DNA from: Pseudomonadota bacterium
GTDB taxonomy: Bacteria; Pseudomonadota; Gammaproteobacteria; Burkholderiales; Burkholderiaceae_D
Reading direction: 5' to 3'
Length of the DNA: 50,158 nucleotides
NCBI GenBank assembly: GCA_023449275.1
Contig: JAEXJM010000014.1
Coordinates: forward strand, 1-50,158
This document shows positions 24,878 to 33,225 of the stretch, piece after piece. The first letter of the stretch is position 1; every line of letters begins with the position of its first letter. The translations under genes were made by a program, and so were the position numbers. The notes under the pieces are model-generated. The model saw nothing but the letters and a program-made list of their open reading frames with translations, had not been told where the DNA came from and did not search any database.

Positions 24878-25636
24878 TTACTGAACGACCATATCCAGAA
24901 CATAGGCCTGGTTTGGCGCGTTCACCGGAGGATTGGTGACGTTATAACGTTTCAGGCGCAGGATGTGACCCGTTCCGTCATGTCTGTATCCTTCGATGTC
25001 CGGATAGAAAGTGCGCCAGGTGCTGGTTCCATTCATGACGCCGCTATTGTCATAGTAAACGTCGCGAACTTGCAGGCACTGTTTCAAAGGCATACCTGGC
25101 AGGCTGCATGCCACGGTCGATGAAGCGATTTCCATGAACATGGTTTCACCTGTGCCACCGTAGCGGATGTCCGCGGTCGGACGGCCTGTAAAGGTCAGTG
25201 TATTGCCGTCGGTAAAGCGCAGTTTCATGACCGGTGCGGCAGAGAGAAAGATATCGATGTTGGCCTTTTTCTGAAACTGGGACGCTACCTGCTGTTCCAG
25301 TGTGTTCAACTGTGGATTCGCACAGAGCATCCGCGTCGATAACATGTCACTGAAGGTGACGAGGTTTTCATTCAGTCGGTAATTGCCGCCCATGACGTTA
25401 CAGGTGTTGGAAACACTGAAACGGTTCACCTTGAAATCGAGCTGGACAGGTTTGGTGGGCTGGACGAACAGGTAGTCCAGCCGCTGGCCCCGGTGGTCGG
25501 TTGCATCGGTCAGTTGCCAGTGGAATGCGTCAAGGGAATTGACAGCCTTGGAAACAGGTGGATTGGAGTCTGGCATTTGTGCGCAACCTACCAGAACAAG
25601 CGGAGCTACCAGTAAAGACAATAAATAACGCTTCAT
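24878..25636 (-). CDS. META and DUF4377 domain lipoprotein
   Basis: A 252-residue lipoprotein. The signal peptide MKRYLLSLLVAPLVLVGC has lipobox LVGC (Cys18). Residues about 35-145 form a META domain (FHWQLTDATDHRGQRLD, RFSVSNTCNVMGGNYRLNEN, TRMLCANPQLNTLE), related to the HslJ heat-shock lipoprotein. The C-terminal 90 residues resemble DUF4377 (MPLKQCLQVRDVYYDNSGVM, PNQAYVLDMVVQ), probably a small beta domain. A good GGAGG precedes the ATG. It is expected in the outer membrane, periplasmic side. META domains are linked to envelope stress and novobiocin tolerance in HslJ; a role here is inferred. Confidence 0.85.
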   Translation of the reverse strand: MKRYLLSLLVAPLVLVGCAQMPDSNPPVSKAVNSLDAFHWQLTDATDHRGQRLDYLFVQPTKPVQLDFKVNRFSVSNTCNVMGGNYRLNENLVTFSDMLSTRMLCANPQLNTLEQQVASQFQKKANIDIFLSAAPVMKLRFTDGNTLTFTGRPTADIRYGGTGETMFMEIASSTVACSLPGMPLKQCLQVRDVYYDNSGVMNGTSTWRTFYPDIEGYRHDGTGHILRLKRYNVTNPPVNAPNQAYVLDMVVQ

Positions 25637-25910
25637 ATTTTCCTCCAGGGATGATTTTTGCTAGCCGGAAATAAGGTACAGTAAAGTAAAAGCACTTTTT
25701 TCACACGGTCGAATGTAACACTGTGGTAACGGAATGTGCTTCGATAAATCAAGTTTGTTTCAATTTTTCAAAAGACCTGCCGACTGGTCTGTCGCATGGT
25801 CTCGCGTCAGTGAGACAGATCTCGTGTCCTTAAGTTCAGACGTTTGTGAAATAGGGAATCTTGACACGGGCGCCTTGGGTGCCGGTCAGGCACCGGAACC
25901 GCCAGACGAA
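25637..25910. other. Intergenic region with lipoprotein promoter
   Basis: Between two minus-strand genes. A 69-codon plus-strand frame (25734) has no ribosome site and is not accepted. The promoter of the lipoprotein should lie within the first 120 bases, but no confident hexamers were found. Confidence 0.4.
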
Positions 25911-25939
25911 AAAAGAGCTTTCGGAAAGAAAGCTCTTTT
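25911..25939 (-). terminator. Terminator of the nitroreductase pair
   Basis: A perfect 12-bp stem AAAAGAGCTTTC / GAAAGCTCTTTT with a GGAAA loop. It lies 15 bases after the exported nitroreductase stop on the minus strand. Confidence 0.85.
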
Positions 25940-25954
25940 ATGATCCGATACGGT

Positions 25955-26575
25955 TTATTTTTTGCCGATCAGCATCAGGTTCAGAAGTTTTTCGTCCGGT
26001 TTGAGTTTCAATACATGTCGCAATGACGCTTCATCCATTGAAACGACGTATCGGCACGCGATGGCCAGGGATTCTGCCGCCAGATAGATGTTTTGCGTCA
26101 TTGCGCCCGACGCGATGAAGGCGTAATCGGGTTTGGTTCCGCTGTCGGCGACAAAGACAAACACGACCGGCGACTGGCCGACGATGGCTTGTGGCCCCGC
26201 TTTTTTTCGGACATCCTGTCCGGAAATTTCATTCAACCGGTTCTGTTTCCAGTCGTACCTGAATACCCCGTTCCTGTCGAGCACGTAAATGGTGTTATAC
26301 GGCGCTTTGCCCATAGCGAATGGAACTGTCCAGCCCTTGCCCTGCCGGTTTTGTCCGGAGGCCGCCCACAAGAGGGTGGACAATTCCTGCCGGGAGACAT
26401 CATGGAGTGGAAAGTCTCCCGCCTTGGCAGAATGCCGGTTGTTCAGTGCGGACAACACGCCCATGCCGGCGGAAGTTTCAGGAGCGGGCAGGACGATGTC
26501 CGACGCCCATGCCGGTGCGCTGAGGAAAGTGATGGCGGCCAGTGTGCACAGGACGCGTTTGCCGTGTCGGAACAT
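25955..26575 (-). CDS. Exported nitroreductase/SagB-like flavoprotein
   Basis: A 206-residue nitroreductase-fold protein with a Sec-type signal peptide (MFRHGKRVLCTLAAITFLSA, cleavage near AWA-SD). The mature part has the SagB/ThcOx-like pattern: a recurring start SALNNRHSAKAGDFPLHDVS, LSTLLWAASGQNRQGKGWTV, and the FMN-side segment IASGAMTQNIYLAAESL. No RR twin-arginine motif is present, so flavin would have to be inserted after export. It is second in an operon, 11 bases after a cytoplasmic nitroreductase. The substrate is unknown. Homologues in anaerobes are often annotated only as nitroreductase family. Confidence 0.82.
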   Translation of the reverse strand: MFRHGKRVLCTLAAITFLSAPAWASDIVLPAPETSAGMGVLSALNNRHSAKAGDFPLHDVSRQELSTLLWAASGQNRQGKGWTVPFAMGKAPYNTIYVLDRNGVFRYDWKQNRLNEISGQDVRKKAGPQAIVGQSPVVFVFVADSGTKPDYAFIASGAMTQNIYLAAESLAIACRYVVSMDEASLRHVLKLKPDEKLLNLMLIGKK

Positions 26576-26586
26576 GGCTGATTCCC

Positions 26587-27144
26587 TTATTTCACGTAAT
26601 GGATGACGTCGCGCCGGCGTTCAGGCGTGGCGGGCTGTTCGTTGGCATATCCGAGCGATACGGCGAACTGGGGCTTGTAGCCTTCGGGAATGCCGAGCTC
26701 TTTCATGAGTGCAGCGGCGACGGCGGGGTCTTCGAAGGCTTGCGTGAAACTGGCCAGATAGCACGAACCCAGACCGAGTGCCGTTGCGGCGACACACATG
26801 TTCTGGGTGGCATTGGCACAATCGACGCGGGAATTGCGGTTGTCGTTCCCTGAAACGATGATGACGGTCGGCGCATGGTAGAAAGGGGAAAAATCCGGAT
26901 CGTCCGCTTTTTCCAGACTGCGGGCATCTCCCATTTTGCGCAGCGTATCGGCTGCGGCATCTCTCAGCTTTGTCAGCATGTCCTTGTTCTGGATAACGGT
27001 AAAATCCCAGGATTGCAGGTTCCGGGAAGTCGCGGCATAAATGGCGGCTTCCAGAATCCAGTTGAGTTCGCGTTCGGGAATTTGCCGGGGTTTATAGGAA
27101 CGGATGCTCCTGCGGCTCAGCATGGCGTTGATCGTCTCATTCAT
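26587..27144 (-). CDS. Nitroreductase family protein
   Basis: A 185-residue FMN-dependent nitroreductase: the N-terminal INAMLSRRSIRSYKPRQIPE is the family signature (R-S-R-x-Y for FMN phosphate), followed by LEAAIYAATSRNLQSWDFTV and the C-terminal YLASFTQAFEDPAVAAALMK and PEGYKPQFAVSLGYANEQP. AGGAG precedes the ATG. It is cytoplasmic, probably a homodimer reducing nitro compounds or quinones with NAD(P)H. It is the first gene of a two-gene operon with the exported paralogue-like flavoprotein. Confidence 0.9.
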   Translation of the reverse strand: MNETINAMLSRRSIRSYKPRQIPERELNWILEAAIYAATSRNLQSWDFTVIQNKDMLTKLRDAAADTLRKMGDARSLEKADDPDFSPFYHAPTVIIVSGNDNRNSRVDCANATQNMCVAATALGLGSCYLASFTQAFEDPAVAAALMKELGIPEGYKPQFAVSLGYANEQPATPERRRDVIHYVK

Positions 27145-27320
27145 GAGTTTCTCCTGTCAATGGATTCAGGGCCTTAAAGGCTCGTGTCGAATATGTTTGC
27201 CGGTTATTAGACCACTGTTTCCGGACGCTGTAAACGTGAAACCTTTCATCATCGTGTCCGGACATTTCGGACTGCTTTGACTGTGCCGTCCGGAAAAAGT
27301 TGTCTTTTCCCGGCGGCGGT

Positions 27321-27352
27321 AAAAAAGGACTGTCGCTTGCGACAATCCTTTT
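27321..27352 (-). terminator. Terminator of the phosphoethanolamine transferase gene
   Basis: AAAAGGACTGTCGC / GCGACAATCCTTTT with a 2-nt loop and one mismatch. On the minus strand it ends in a T run, 27 bases past the stop. Confidence 0.8.
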
Positions 27353-27378
27353 CAAAAAAGAGCCGGAATTATCCGGTA

Positions 27379-29034
27379 TCATTCCGGCAACGGTTTCAGC
27401 CGGCAGTTTTCGAACATGTCTTTCGACTTGTCATAGGTCGATGACTTGACTTCCATCAGGGCCAAAAGCGTATGGAAAAGATTGTCGTGGGAATAGGTAT
27501 TCTTCTCCGCTTCCTTCGCGATGCAGCTGTAATCGAGGTGGTCGAATTTCTTCATGTTCTCGGACATCCACAACACCATCGGGACTTTTTTCTGTTCGAT
27601 GGGAGCGATGGAATAGGGCAGGCCGTGGAGATAGATATTGTTTTCGCCCAGTGATTCGCCGTGATCGGACACGTACATCAAACCGGATTCCAGATGGGGG
27701 AAACGCTTCAGGATGTGAATGGCGTTCGCGACGACATAATCCGTGTAGAGAATCGTATTGTCATAAGTGTTCACGACTTCTTCGCGGGTACATTTCTGGA
27801 TGTTTGCCGTGTCGCAGGTCGGAGTGAATTTCCTGAAGTTATCCGGATACCGCTTGTAGTAGGTCGGCCCATGGCTGCCCATGGTATGCAGGACAATGAA
27901 GGCGTCCCTGGTGACATTTCCAAGATAGTCCTCGAGGTCTTCCAGAAGCACTTCGTCAAAACAGCTTTGTCCGTCACAGTAGCGGATATCGTTTTTGTCG
28001 ATCATGTTTTCATGAGGGATCCGGTTGCAGACACCTTTGCAGCCGTCATCGTTGTCTTTCCAGAGAACCTGAAAACCGGCCTGCTGCATCAGGTCGACCA
28101 GATTTTCCGAGTAAGCCGCATCATCGACGTTGAAATCCTTCCTGTCCATATTGGAAAACATGCACGGGACGGAAATGGCGGTTGCCGTCCCGCAGGAATA
28201 GACGTCCTTAAACGAGATCACGTCTTCTTTGGCAAGCATCAGGTTCGTTTCCCGTGGATAGCCGTTCAGGGAAAAATTCATCGAGCGGGCGGTTTCCCCG
28301 ACGACCAGAATGAAAACGGTCGGTGCGGCATCTTCATATGGTTTCAGTTTCGCCTGCTCATCCAGTCGTGCGAACTGGCGGTTCACCAGTGATTTGTGAT
28401 GGTAATAGCGGACGGTCGCATAAATGTAATTGGTCGGATTGATCAGGCGGGGCATTTCATGATGGTTACGCCCGAAAGCGGCGTATTCCTTGAAAAACAG
28501 GGCGGCAATGCCTCCGATCGTGATGACGGAACCGGCAATGGCGATTACACGGAAACGCAGTTCTTTCCAGAAGCTTTTGTATTCGATTTTCGTGAAGGCA
28601 AGCATGACAGCGGGAATGATGCCTGTTACGACGATCCAGAGGATCGCCGACAGCGACATCAGGTCGGTCGCTTCTCTTGTGGTTGTTTCGAATGCGTTCC
28701 TGACCATGTCCGAATCGATGAAAATGCCCAGATTGAACATGAAGTAATTGGTGGTGGAGGAAATCAGCAGCAGGCCGGTCAACAGCGGTTTCGTGAGCCA
28801 GGGAAGGCAGAAAACATTCAGCAGAAGATAGAGAGCGGCAAAAACGAATACCGGGAGACTGATTCCGAAAAAGAATATTTTGATGCCGCTCACTTCGAGA
28901 TGAACGATCATGTAACGCCAGAGACTCAGGTTCAGGATACTGGTCATGTATAACGCAGCCAGAGGAATGAGCCAGTGGCTTTTGATATGGAACCTGTATG
29001 GGAAATTGAAACGGGTGAATGGAAGGCTTTTCAT
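27379..29034 (-). CDS. eptA: Lipid A phosphoethanolamine transferase
   Basis: A 551-residue inner-membrane enzyme of the EptA/MCR alkaline-phosphatase-like family, which adds phosphoethanolamine to lipid A and lowers binding of cationic peptides. Five N-terminal transmembrane helices (about 20-185) precede the periplasmic catalytic domain. Glu247 is in VVGETARSMNFSLNGY, nucleophile Thr285 is in SCGTATAISVPCMFS, then KDNDDGCKGVC, HTMGSHGPTYYKRYP and the metal site YVSDHGESLGENNIYLHG. Cysteine-rich spacing suggests several periplasmic disulfides. The start at ATG 29034 matches the family length but has no good Shine-Dalgarno; the open frame runs 89 codons upstream. Confidence 0.9.
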   Translation of the reverse strand: MKSLPFTRFNFPYRFHIKSHWLIPLAALYMTSILNLSLWRYMIVHLEVSGIKIFFFGISLPVFVFAALYLLLNVFCLPWLTKPLLTGLLLISSTTNYFMFNLGIFIDSDMVRNAFETTTREATDLMSLSAILWIVVTGIIPAVMLAFTKIEYKSFWKELRFRVIAIAGSVITIGGIAALFFKEYAAFGRNHHEMPRLINPTNYIYATVRYYHHKSLVNRQFARLDEQAKLKPYEDAAPTVFILVVGETARSMNFSLNGYPRETNLMLAKEDVISFKDVYSCGTATAISVPCMFSNMDRKDFNVDDAAYSENLVDLMQQAGFQVLWKDNDDGCKGVCNRIPHENMIDKNDIRYCDGQSCFDEVLLEDLEDYLGNVTRDAFIVLHTMGSHGPTYYKRYPDNFRKFTPTCDTANIQKCTREEVVNTYDNTILYTDYVVANAIHILKRFPHLESGLMYVSDHGESLGENNIYLHGLPYSIAPIEQKKVPMVLWMSENMKKFDHLDYSCIAKEAEKNTYSHDNLFHTLLALMEVKSSTYDKSKDMFENCRLKPLPE

Positions 29035-29439
29035 GATGAAACGTGAATTTGATGCGTCCGGTTTTTGGGAAAAATCCGTATGGAATGATGTCTGAATTAT
29101 TGTTGTAAATATAAGACGATATCGGCGCTCTTTTGTTGACAATTTCTGAAATATTTTTTTACAGAGGGGAAAGCGTACGATGGACAGGCCTATCGGGATG
29201 AAATATTTACACTTTGTTACATTTGTCATAATAGCCGGTTTATCGTCTGTCTGAAAAACAGGCAGAGATGGCCGGTACGCACAGGGCATGTGCAGGCCCA
29301 TCCTTATTCACCGGATTTTCCACGGGATCAGGGGATGAATGCATGAGATGTGACTGCCGGAAATTCTCTTTTCAAAAGGGTTGCGGAACCGAAACCGGAT
29401 GTCGGAAAAGAAAAGTGCACAAGCTGACCGAAAAAATTT
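29035..29439. other. Region upstream of eptA
   Basis: AT-rich near eptA (promoter side). No PmrA-type or PhoP-type box was recognised. Toward 29300 it merges into decayed coding DNA with no clear ends. Confidence 0.4.
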
Positions 29440-29831
29440 CGCGGGGTAATATTCCTGCTTCCCGATATGGGGGAGTTTTTTTCTTGTCAGCGCACCCGTG
29501 TCACTGGAAACAGGGGATATCACCGGGGCAGGGCACTGCTCTGGCAAATTACATGGGAACGGACAGAACGGCTGTGGGAAGGGCAACCTATCCTGAATTT
29601 TTTGCCGCGATCGGAACGATGTATGGGGAAGGGAATGGCGAGACAACGTTCAACCTGCCTGACCTGATCGAACGGTTTGGTCATATGCCGTACGATCGGC
29701 TGATCAAGACAGTTTTGGGCGGACGGGCGACTGAAACGATCGCGGGTATGGTGGGCGTATCTGAAAAAAGCGATGGAAAATCATCAGGCATATCATGGAC
29801 GTGCATTTTCAGGCAAAAAGACCGTTGCTGA
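29440..29831 (+). pseudogene. Decayed phage tail-fibre/tail-collar gene fragment
   Basis: One frame encodes YMGTDRTAVGRATYPEFFAA and IGTMYGEGNGETTFNLPDL, an unmistakable tail-collar motif (usually CDGR-VSRTTYA-LFA-IGT-YGAGDGSTTFNLPDLRGRF). Upstream there is no complete fibre N terminus and no convincing start. Downstream the similarity fades after LPDLIERFGHMP and the frame stops at 29831. Codons after it (29930-30022) encode a short charged helix (EIEKEMAEIKDDRADLRAA) without a start. This is a prophage remnant lying against the 3' end of tRNA-Lys, a frequent phage attachment site. Confidence 0.7.
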
Positions 29832-29929
29832 CAGCATATGAATCTGAACGATCGGGCACAATTGCCGGCCGAGTTCAGGAATACGGAATGACTCTTTGCC
29901 GGTCATGACGACCGGCAAAGACCGGCGGA

Positions 29930-30022
29930 AAGATTCGTGAAATCGAAAAGGAAATGGCCGAAATAAAAGATGATCGTGCCGATTTACGCGCAGCCATGAA
30001 AAAAGGGTTACGTCAAATGACG
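29930..30022 (+). pseudogene. Short remnant of a coiled-coil reading frame
   Basis: About 30 codons in frame (EIEKEMAEIKDDRADLRAA) with strong coiled-coil character and no start or ribosome site, ending at a TAA inside the tRNA-Lys terminator. It is probably part of the same decayed phage segment. The family is not recognised. Confidence 0.35.
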
Positions 30023-30028
30023 TAACCC
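30005..30028 (-). terminator. Terminator of tRNA-Lys
   Basis: An 11-bp stem GGGTTACGTCA / TGACGTAACCC with a 2-nt central gap. On the minus strand it is followed by a T run, 12 bases past the tRNA CCA. Confidence 0.85.
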
Positions 30029-30039
30029 TTTGAATTCTT

Positions 30040-30115
30040 TGGTGGGTTGTGAGCGACTCGAACGCTCGACCTACGGATTAAGAGTCCGCAGCTCTACCAA
30101 CTGAGCTAACAACCC
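30040..30115 (-). tRNA. tRNA-Lys (anticodon CTT)
   Basis: A 76-nt tRNA with encoded CCA. The acceptor GGGTTGT pairs with ACAACCC, discriminator A. The D arm GCTCAGTTGGTAGAGC, the anticodon loop CTCTTAA (CTT reads AAG) and the T arm GAGCGTTCGAGTCGCTC are all canonical. A phage remnant abuts its 3' end. Confidence 0.97.
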
Positions 30116-30324
30116 ATCGAGGGGTGAAATTATAGCAGCAAAATCTCCCAAGGTTAATACCCATGTTGCAGTTTCTTTGGTGTCATGCTTTTTGATACCG
30201 TTTTTTACGCAAGAAATGCATCCGGACAGTTTCATCCGGCTATTCACGGCAGTGGCTGTCTGTTTCTCGCCAGTGATGCCGGACGTGTCGCTTTTCCTTT
30301 GGAAATCCCGCGATTTCTCTTCCA

Positions 30325-30341
30325 TTCACCAATCTGGTGCG
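30325..30341. promoter_or_regulatory. Candidate NtrC enhancer site
   Basis: TTCACCAATCTGGTGCG fits the NtrC palindrome TGCACCA-N3-TGGTGCA with one mismatch per arm. It lies about 180 bases upstream of the sigma-54 promoter, a usual enhancer distance. Confidence 0.6.
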
Positions 30342-30518
30342 GGCCATTCCTTTTTTGACGGATTCTGGCACGTTTTTCCCTTCGTTTCGCGTTTCCCTCT
30401 TCAGGAATTTGAACGTTTCACCCTCTTTTTACACAAAATCCCTCCCCATATTGACGACTTTTATATGTATGTCCTCTTCAATACGGGCGACATCCGGATG
30501 CCGGTTCCTTTATAAAAG

Positions 30519-30536
30519 TTGGCACGCAATATGCAT
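30519..30536 (+). promoter_or_regulatory. Sigma-54 promoter
   Basis: TTGGCACGCAATATGCAT has GG at -24 and GC at -12 separated by exactly ten bases, and matches TTGGCACG-N4-TTGCA at all but one consensus position. It reads into the outer-membrane protein/glnK/amtB operon; the first ATG is about 45 bases downstream. Confidence 0.8.
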
Positions 30537-30569
30537 ATACCCCATTGCAAAACAATAAAGGAGCATTTT

Positions 30570-31313
30570 ATGAACCGCCATTTTATTGCCATTTTTTCTT
30601 TGGCTTTTTTGCCTTTGACGGGTATTTCAAGTGTCCATGCGGAAGAAGCCGGAAATCCGTTTTCCGCGAACGTGACGTTGACGACGGATTACGCTTACCG
30701 CGGGATCAGCCAGACGAATGAACGTCCTGCCATTCAGGGAGGTGTCGATTTCAAACATGATTCCGGATTTTATGCCGGTACATGGGCCTCGAGCATTTCC
30801 TGGTTGCACGATATGCCTGATGGCGGAGCACCTTCAAGCAGTATGGAACTGGATGTTTATGGGGGCTACCGGCACCCGTTCGGCGATATCGGGGTGGATG
30901 TGGGTCTGTTGGGCTATCTCTATCCGGGCAGTTACGGCAGTGAATGGAAGAGGGCCAATAACATGACCGATCCGCATACGCTGGAAGGCTATGTCGGGGC
31001 GTCATGGAAATTCCTGTCAGTGAAGTATTCCCATTCGTTTACGGATCTGTTCGGGGCGGTGGATACCAGAAACAGCAAGTACATCGATTTTTCCGCAGCT
31101 TACCCACTGACGGACAGGGTGACTTTCAATGCCCATTGCGGTCGCCAGATCATCACGGGTTCCGGCAATTCCTATAACGACTGGAAAATCGGGGTGACGG
31201 TGAACTGGCAGGGATTCGATTTCGGCCTCCATTATGTGGATACCGATCTCGACAACAAGAAAGACGCCAATGCGGATGCACGTGTCATTTTTTCAACAGG
31301 GAAAGTCTTTTGA
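30570..31313 (+). CDS. TorF-family putative outer-membrane porin (NlmA-like)
   Basis: A 247-residue protein with a signal peptide (MNRHFIAIFSLAFLPLTGIS, cleavage after VHA) and a beta-barrel of the TorF/gcw_chp type: FSANVTLTTDYAYRGISQTN is the hallmark N-terminal segment, followed by alternating amphipathic strands with aromatic girdles and a C-terminal strand ending in Phe (VIFSTGKVF), the outer-membrane assembly signal. AAGGAG precedes ATG 30570. It heads the glnK-amtB operon under sigma-54 control. The first gene of the equivalent Herbaspirillum operon, nlmA, is described as membrane-associated. A role in ammonium or small-nitrogen-compound entry is inferred. Confidence 0.88.
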   Translation: MNRHFIAIFSLAFLPLTGISSVHAEEAGNPFSANVTLTTDYAYRGISQTNERPAIQGGVDFKHDSGFYAGTWASSISWLHDMPDGGAPSSSMELDVYGGYRHPFGDIGVDVGLLGYLYPGSYGSEWKRANNMTDPHTLEGYVGASWKFLSVKYSHSFTDLFGAVDTRNSKYIDFSAAYPLTDRVTFNAHCGRQIITGSGNSYNDWKIGVTVNWQGFDFGLHYVDTDLDNKKDANADARVIFSTGKVF

Positions 31314-31346
31314 CGCATAGCCAATAAAAACGACAGGGAGAGCAAT

Positions 31347-31685
31347 ATGAAACTGGTGAGTGCCATTGTCAAACCATTCAAGCTGGACGAGGTGCGTGAA
31401 GCGCTTGCGGCCATCGGGATACAGGGGATGACGGTAACGGATGTCAGGGGATTCGGACGGCAGAAAGGGCATACCGAGTTGTATCGGGGGGCAGAGTATG
31501 TCGTCGATTTTCTGCCCAAAACGAAAATCGAGGTGGCGATTGCCGACGAGTTTCTGGAACAGGTGATCGAAGCCATCGGCAAATCGGCTTCGACCGGAAA
31601 AATCGGGGACGGCAAGATTTTCGTCATGAATCTGGATGAAGTGATCCGTATCCGTACCGGGGAAACCGGTACGGATGCACTTTGA
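31347..31685 (+). CDS. glnK: Nitrogen regulatory PII protein
   Basis: A 112-residue trimeric signal protein. It carries the PII start MKLVSAIVKPFKLDEVREAL, the T-loop with the uridylylation site Tyr51 (TELYRGAEYVVDFLPK), and the B-loop STGKIGDGKIFV with C-terminal VIRIRTGETGTDAL. It senses 2-oxoglutarate, ATP/ADP and, through GlnD, glutamine, and blocks AmtB when unmodified. The position directly before amtB identifies it as GlnK rather than GlnB. Intergenic spacing and the shared sigma-54 promoter place it in a three-gene operon. Confidence 0.96.
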   Translation: MKLVSAIVKPFKLDEVREALAAIGIQGMTVTDVRGFGRQKGHTELYRGAEYVVDFLPKTKIEVAIADEFLEQVIEAIGKSASTGKIGDGKIFVMNLDEVIRIRTGETGTDAL

Positions 31686-31698
31686 TGAGGAGTTTATT

Positions 31699-33036
31699 GT
31701 GAAAGTATTGATTTCATTGTTGCTGGCAATGGGCGCTGGCGTTTTTGCGGGGTCTGCCCTTGCCGAAGAAACCGGTGTGTCGCATGGCGTAATGGCAGCC
31801 GAAGCGGCGTCCGCCCTGAGTGCGGGAGATACCGCGTGGATGATGACGTCCACCATGCTCGTCATTTTGATGATCATTCCGGGTCTGGCCCTTTTTTACG
31901 GCGGGCTGGCACGGTCGAAAAACATGCTCTCGATCCTGATTCAGGTCTTCGTCGTGTTTTCGCTGGTATCACTCCTGTGGTGCCTGTATGGGTATTCCCT
32001 CGTTTTTTCGGGAAGCGGCGCCGTTATCGGGGATTTCGGGAAAGTGTTCTTGTCGGGGATAACGCCTGACACGTTGTCGGCGACGATGAATACCGTGCCG
32101 GAATATGTTTTCGTCGCTTTTCAGGGGACGTTCGCTGCGATCACGGCAGCCCTGATTGTCGGTGCCTTTGCCGAGCGTATCCGTTTTGCCGCAGTGATGC
32201 TGTTCATGGTACTCTGGTTCACATTCAGTTATATCCCTCTGGCGCACATTGTCTGGGGCGGCGGGTTTCTGGGAGATGATGGTGCGCTGGATTTTGCCGG
32301 CGGGACTGTCGTCCATATCAATGCCGGTATCGCCGCGCTGGTCGGGGCGTATATGGTCGGCAAAAGGATCGGCCTTGGCAAGGATGCCTTCATGCCCCAT
32401 TCACTGACCCTGACGATGGTCGGAGCCTCTCTGTTGTGGGTCGGCTGGTTCGGTTTCAACGCCGGTTCGGCCGGAGCCGCGAACGGGACGGCTGGTCTCG
32501 CTTTCGTGAACACGGTTCTGGCGACAGCGGCGGCAACCCTGTCGTGGCTGGCGGGCGAGGCTTTCCACAAGGGAAAAGCGTCCATGCTCGGTGCGGCTTC
32601 CGGGGCCGTTGCGGGACTGGTGGCCATCACTCCGGCAGCAGGATATGCCGGGCCGATGGGATCGATCGTACTGGGGTTGGTGTCCGGTGTCGTCTGTCTG
32701 TGGAGCGTCAGCGGGTTCAAGAAAATCCTGAACGTGGATGACGCGTTCGACGCTTTCGGGGTTCACGGGGTCGGCGGGATTGTGGGCGCCATCCTGACCG
32801 GGATCGTCGTTTCTCCGGCATTGGGTGGTACGGGCCTGTCTGGCGGGGATTACTCGATGGGGTATCAGGTCTGGATACAGGTCAAGAGCGTTCTGGTGAC
32901 GATGGCATGGTCGGGAATCGTGTCTTTCATTGCCTACAAGATTTCCGACAGGGTATTCGGCCTGCGTGTTTCCGAGGAAGAGGAAAGGGCAGGTCTGGAC
33001 AATACCTCACATGGCGAGTCGGCTTACCGTTACTAG
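31699..33036 (+). CDS. amtB: Ammonium transporter
   Basis: A 445-residue ammonium channel with a cleavable signal peptide (first about 22 residues, ending SALA-EE) and eleven transmembrane helices. The pore twin histidines are His183 (PLAHIVWGGGF) and His356 (FGVHGVGGIVG); the Phe gate and FAAITAALIVGAFAERIRF segment are present. The GTG start at 31699 was chosen because GAGGAG lies six bases upstream; an ATG at 31675 inside glnK is in frame but poorly placed. The cytoplasmic tail VSEEEERAGLDNTSHGESAY is short. It is regulated by GlnK binding, and transcription is presumably NtrC/sigma-54 dependent. Confidence 0.96.
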   Translation: MKVLISLLLAMGAGVFAGSALAEETGVSHGVMAAEAASALSAGDTAWMMTSTMLVILMIIPGLALFYGGLARSKNMLSILIQVFVVFSLVSLLWCLYGYSLVFSGSGAVIGDFGKVFLSGITPDTLSATMNTVPEYVFVAFQGTFAAITAALIVGAFAERIRFAAVMLFMVLWFTFSYIPLAHIVWGGGFLGDDGALDFAGGTVVHINAGIAALVGAYMVGKRIGLGKDAFMPHSLTLTMVGASLLWVGWFGFNAGSAGAANGTAGLAFVNTVLATAAATLSWLAGEAFHKGKASMLGAASGAVAGLVAITPAAGYAGPMGSIVLGLVSGVVCLWSVSGFKKILNVDDAFDAFGVHGVGGIVGAILTGIVVSPALGGTGLSGGDYSMGYQVWIQVKSVLVTMAWSGIVSFIAYKISDRVFGLRVSEEEERAGLDNTSHGESAYRY

Positions 33037-33090
33037 AACCGGAATGGCCGGTTGTCATAAAAACGATGAAATCTCTCCGGCGACTATCGG

Positions 33091-33117
33091 ACTGCGGGCT
33101 TTACGCCCGCAGTTTTT
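33091..33117 (+). terminator. Terminator of the nlmA-like/glnK/amtB operon
   Basis: A perfect 9-bp GC-rich stem ACTGCGGGC / GCCCGCAGT with a 5-nt loop and T run, 54 bases after amtB. Confidence 0.9.
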
Positions 33118-33225
33118 GATGTTTTTGAAATGTGCTGTGTCCGTCCCGACAGGCTGGAACAGATCGTGTTCACGATGATGAAAGCAAGTGGTGATATGAT
33201 CTTTCATCATGAGAGGAGCAGATAT

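Larger units (their letters stand above)
30116..30569. other. Regulatory region of the nitrogen operon
   Basis: 454 bases between tRNA-Lys and the outer-membrane protein gene. A 112-codon open frame here (30177-30515) has no ribosome site and a hydrophobic composition unlike a real gene. The stretch instead holds an NtrC-like site and a sigma-54 promoter. Confidence 0.6.

Noticed and set aside
25734..25943. 69-codon frame upstream of the nitroreductases
   Set aside because: No ribosome site, and its end lies inside a terminator hairpin.
30165..30190. Possible second NtrC site near TTGCAGTTTCTTTGGTGTCA
   Set aside because: Half sites are out of register and match poorly; only the 30325-30341 site is acceptable.
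30177..30515. 112-codon frame before the nitrogen operon
   Set aside because: No ribosome site, unlikely composition, and it covers the NtrC-like site and runs up to the sigma-54 promoter.
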